Shown here: piece by piece, positions 4,400 through 5,844 of the stretch
How the letters are laid out: every line of letters starts with the position of its first letter
Position numbering within the stretch: position 1 is the first letter of the stretch
NCBI GenBank assembly: GCA_944393305.1
Contig: CALXZS010000085.1
Location: forward strand, 1 to 5,844
DNA: 5,844 nt
Source of the DNA: an uncultured Clostridia bacterium
Lineage (GTDB): Bacteria > Bacillota > Clostridia > TANB77 > CAG-508
Direction: 5' to 3'
Position numbers and translations under genes: made by a program
Notes under the pieces: model-generated
Databases searched by the model: none
Told to the model about the DNA's origin: nothing
The model's input: only the letters and a program-made list of their open reading frames with translations

Positions 4400-4873
4400 T
4401 TATTTTTTAAAAATGTTTAGTATCTTATCTATCATATTTTTGTACCAAGGTTTCTTTTCTATCTTTGTTAAACTTAATTCTTCTACTTTTGTAGGTCCAG
4501 GTGTTTCTTGAATATTTGTATTAATATTCGTGTTAGTATTAACATTATTATTGTTATTATTAAACAAGTTATTTGGATCATATTTTTGTGCTAATCTTCT
4601 TTCTTCTTCTTCCTCTTGCCTTAATAGTTCTGCCCTTTCTTCTGGTGTTGTTAAATAATCTCTATATATTAATGCAAGTATTTGTTTAGCATCTTCTGAC
4701 ATCTTTGTATCTATATATTCATCATCTACATTAATAGATAAATAAAATCTTCTATCCATTTTATTTTCAATTGATTGAATTAATTTCTTAGATATTTTAT
4801 TTCTACTTTCAAAATCTAAATTTTCAATTGCAGAATATACTTCTGCCAATGATTTCATATAATTTTCATCCAT
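4400..4873 (-). CDS. Uncharacterised protein with Glu-rich coiled segment, Asn tract and basic C-terminal helix
   Basis: 157 aa, no signal peptide, no membrane segment and no cysteine. Residues 1-75 are helical and charged (SLAEVYSAIENLDFESRNKI, then AKQILALIYRDYL). Residues 76-97 form a Glu/Arg-rich helix (PEERAELLRQEEEEERRLAQ) ending KYDPNNLF. Residues 105-120 are six Asn followed by alternating Asn/Thr, an encoded low-complexity linker. The last 18 residues (KKPWYKNMIDKILNIFKK) make a basic amphipathic helix that could bind a membrane or partner. From memory, small proteins with this plan (helical front, KY-x-(P/V)-x-NLF, linker, basic tail) recur as hypotheticals in gut Clostridia; function unknown. 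The ATG has AAGGAG (4881-4886) overlapping the TAA of the upstream gene, so the two are translationally coupled. Confidence 0.8.
   Translation of the reverse strand: MDENYMKSLAEVYSAIENLDFESRNKISKKLIQSIENKMDRRFYLSINVDDEYIDTKMSEDAKQILALIYRDYLTTPEERAELLRQEEEEERRLAQKYDPNNLFNNNNNNVNTNTNINTNIQETPGPTKVEELSLTKIEKKPWYKNMIDKILNIFKK
4514..4561 (-). repeat. AAT/AAC-rich simple repeat encoding the Asn/Thr tract
   Basis: Codons for residues 105-120 of the 157-aa protein are runs of AAT and AAC interspersed with ACT, giving Asn6-Val-(Asn-Thr)-like sequence. Trinucleotide runs of this kind can change length by slippage without shifting frame, so linker length may vary between strains. Confidence 0.6.
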
Positions 4874-4884
4874 AGTTTCTCTCC

Positions 4885-5451
4885 TTATCTTTCAGCTTCA
4901 TTTGTTTGTCTTTCATCTTTTCCTGTTATCTTTGCTTTAAAATAGTTAAATGTATCTCGTAACTGACCTTTTGTTTTTTGGAATAATTGTGTAAGTTTAT
5001 TTTTAGATACTGCTGTTTGCTTTTCTTCTGGTAATTTTGAAATTACAAAATCTTGAGAATCTTGAGACAATCCAAAATTCATATGCAAGTCTGTAAATAC
5101 CTTCCAAACTTCTGGAGTAACTTTAAATTGCAAATAATCTGGAGTATCTAATGCCATTTTACTATATGAATAATCGTCTTGATGTATAAAATTAGCTATT
5201 CTATGTGCAGTATTTGCTGAAACAGGAGCTGATGCGTCAATTATCATTGAGTCAACTACTCCTTCTCCATATTCATGGTCTACTACAACATAATTATTAT
5301 TTATTAGCCATTCCTTTTGTTCACTTGAAATATTATTAGCCATAACATATTGAACAGCATTGCCATTTTTAAATCTTCCATCTCCTACTTTTGTAAATTT
5401 ATTGTTAGTTCCTATTACATTTTCTATTGCAAGTGCTCTATTATCATTCAT
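4885..5451 (-). CDS. Uncharacterised cytoplasmic protein, first of a two-gene unit
   Basis: 188 aa; I do not recognise the family. No signal peptide, no hydrophobic segment long enough for a membrane span, and no cysteine. The first ~140 residues look like a folded alpha/beta domain: KFTKVGDGRFKNGNAVQYVM, NNNYVVVDHEYGEGVVDSMI, SANTAHRIANFIHQDDYSYS, then VTPEVWKVFTDLHMNFGLSQ. From ~145 on it becomes a Lys/Gln/Arg-rich, probably helical tail ending KDERQTNEAER. Conserved-looking polar residues (H59, H83, H90, D92) might be functional, but no known catalytic motif is apparent. The ATG at 5449-5451 has GAGGTG at 5459-5464 with a 7-nt spacer, behind a strong promoter of its own. The stop TAA is part of the SD for the next gene, so both products are made together and may act together. 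Confidence 0.8.
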   Translation of the reverse strand: MNDNRALAIENVIGTNNKFTKVGDGRFKNGNAVQYVMANNISSEQKEWLINNNYVVVDHEYGEGVVDSMIIDASAPVSANTAHRIANFIHQDDYSYSKMALDTPDYLQFKVTPEVWKVFTDLHMNFGLSQDSQDFVISKLPEEKQTAVSKNKLTQLFQKTKGQLRDTFNYFKAKITGKDERQTNEAER

Positions 5452-5481
5452 TTGTATTCACCTCTTTTTTATTTTAATTTA

Positions 5482-5510
5482 ATATTAACAATACAAATTT
5501 TATTTGTCAA
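5482..5510 (-). promoter_or_regulatory. Near-consensus promoter of the two-gene unit, with a palindrome in the spacer
   Basis: The -35 box is a perfect TTGACA (5505-5510), the spacer is 17 nt, and the -10 box is TAATAT (5482-5487) preceded by TGT, an extended -10. It starts 10 nt after the enolase stop. Within it, ACAAAT-AAA-ATTTGT (5493-5507) is a perfect 6+6 inverted repeat that overlaps the -35 box and fills much of the spacer; it could be an operator, though A/T richness makes chance possible. Confidence 0.82.
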
Positions 5511-5520
5511 GTATTAGTTT

Positions 5521-5844
5521 TTAAATATTCATTATTTCTTCTTCTATATTTAATAATCTATTATATTTTGCTACTCTATCTGTTCTACAAGGTGCTCCTG
5601 TTTTTATTTGCATTGCATTTACTGCTACTGCTAAATCTGCTATAAAAGTATCTTCAGTTTCACCCGAACGATGAGAAATTACTGTTTTATAATTATTCTT
5701 TTTAGCTAATCTTATTGTTTCTAATGTTTCAGTTAGTGTGCCTATTTGATTTGGCTTTATTAATATGGCATTTGCCACTTCTTCTTTTATTCCTTTTGCT
5801 AGTTTTTCTGGTTTTGTTACAAATAAGTCGTCTCCAACTAACTG
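5521..5844 (-). CDS. eno: Enolase, C-terminal part (gene enters from outside the window)
   Basis: The last 107 codons of phosphopyruvate hydratase, the glycolytic enzyme that converts 2-phosphoglycerate to phosphoenolpyruvate with Mg2+. The frame is open to position 5844 and reads QLVGDDLFVTKPEKLAKGI, then ANAILIKPNQIGTLTET (Lys corresponding to the catalytic base K345 of yeast enolase), ISHRSGETEDTFIADLAVAV (the His/Arg/Ser active-site loop), and QIKTGAPCRTDRVAKYNRLL (Lys corresponding to K396), ending EEEIMNI. All these active-site residues are intact. KPNQ and GAPCR are minor variants of the common KVNQ and GAP(S/A)R. The GTG at 5776-5778 is an internal valine codon, not a start. No clear intrinsic terminator follows; the next promoter begins 10 nt after the stop. 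Confidence 0.97.
   Translation of the reverse strand, partial: QLVGDDLFVTKPEKLAKGIKEEVANAILIKPNQIGTLTETLETIRLAKKNNYKTVISHRSGETEDTFIADLAVAVNAMQIKTGAPCRTDRVAKYNRLLNIEEEIMNI

Noticed and set aside
4383..4430. CTAAAC...GTTTAG inverted pair as terminator of the unknown unit
   Set aside because: Six weak pairs around a 19-nt A/T loop, inside the coding end, and no U-tract after it.
5521..5778. Separate 85-aa gene starting at the GTG at 5778
   Set aside because: The reading frame continues upstream to the window edge with conserved enolase sequence, so the GTG is an internal valine codon.

Overview
The window is a visibly AT-rich bacterial chromosome segment in which every supported gene reads on the minus strand. 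Strong Shine-Dalgarno (SD) boxes of the AGGAGG type, vegetative promoters close to TTGACA-17-TATAAT, ribosomal proteins of Gram-positive character and the gene order all suggest a low-GC member of the Bacillota, most likely Clostridia. That placement is an inference; no 16S or other definitive marker is present.

Read in the direction of transcription (high to low coordinates), the window opens with the C-terminal 107 codons of enolase (5844-5521). A near-consensus promoter (5482-5510) follows, then two uncharacterised, translationally coupled genes (5451-4885 and 4873-4400). Next come a second near-perfect promoter (4354-4382) and an untranslated leader of about 230 nt. From there runs the front of the S10 ribosomal-protein operon: rpsJ, rplC, rplD, rplW, rplB, rpsS, rplV and the first 31 codons of rpsC, which leaves the window at position 1. 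The genes are tightly packed (1-nt overlap to about 50-nt gaps), except for a 227-nt gap between rplW and rplB.

The proteins assemble together. uS10, uS19 and uS3 go to the small-subunit head. uL3, uL4, uL23, uL2 and uL22 go to the large subunit, with uL4, uL22 and uL23 forming or surrounding the nascent-peptide tunnel. uS10 also serves as NusE in antitermination.

The unusual parts are: (1) a long, structured and relatively GC-rich leader before rpsJ, which also holds an unlisted 49-codon open frame with its own SD and a stop fused to the rpsJ SD; (2) a 127-bp imperfect palindrome that fills the space directly after the rplW stop, apparently a dispersed or mobile repeat sitting inside an essential operon; (3) lineage-specific additions to ribosomal proteins, namely a 77-residue Lys/Thr/Glu-rich N-terminal extension on uL22, about 15 residues on uS10, and about 20 residues near the C-terminus of uL23; (4) strong intercistronic hairpins at rplB/rpsS and rpsJ/rplC; (5) the pair of unknown genes between eno and S10, one of them with a polyasparagine tract. 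Nothing here looks like a defence system, CRISPR array, prophage, tRNA or rRNA gene.
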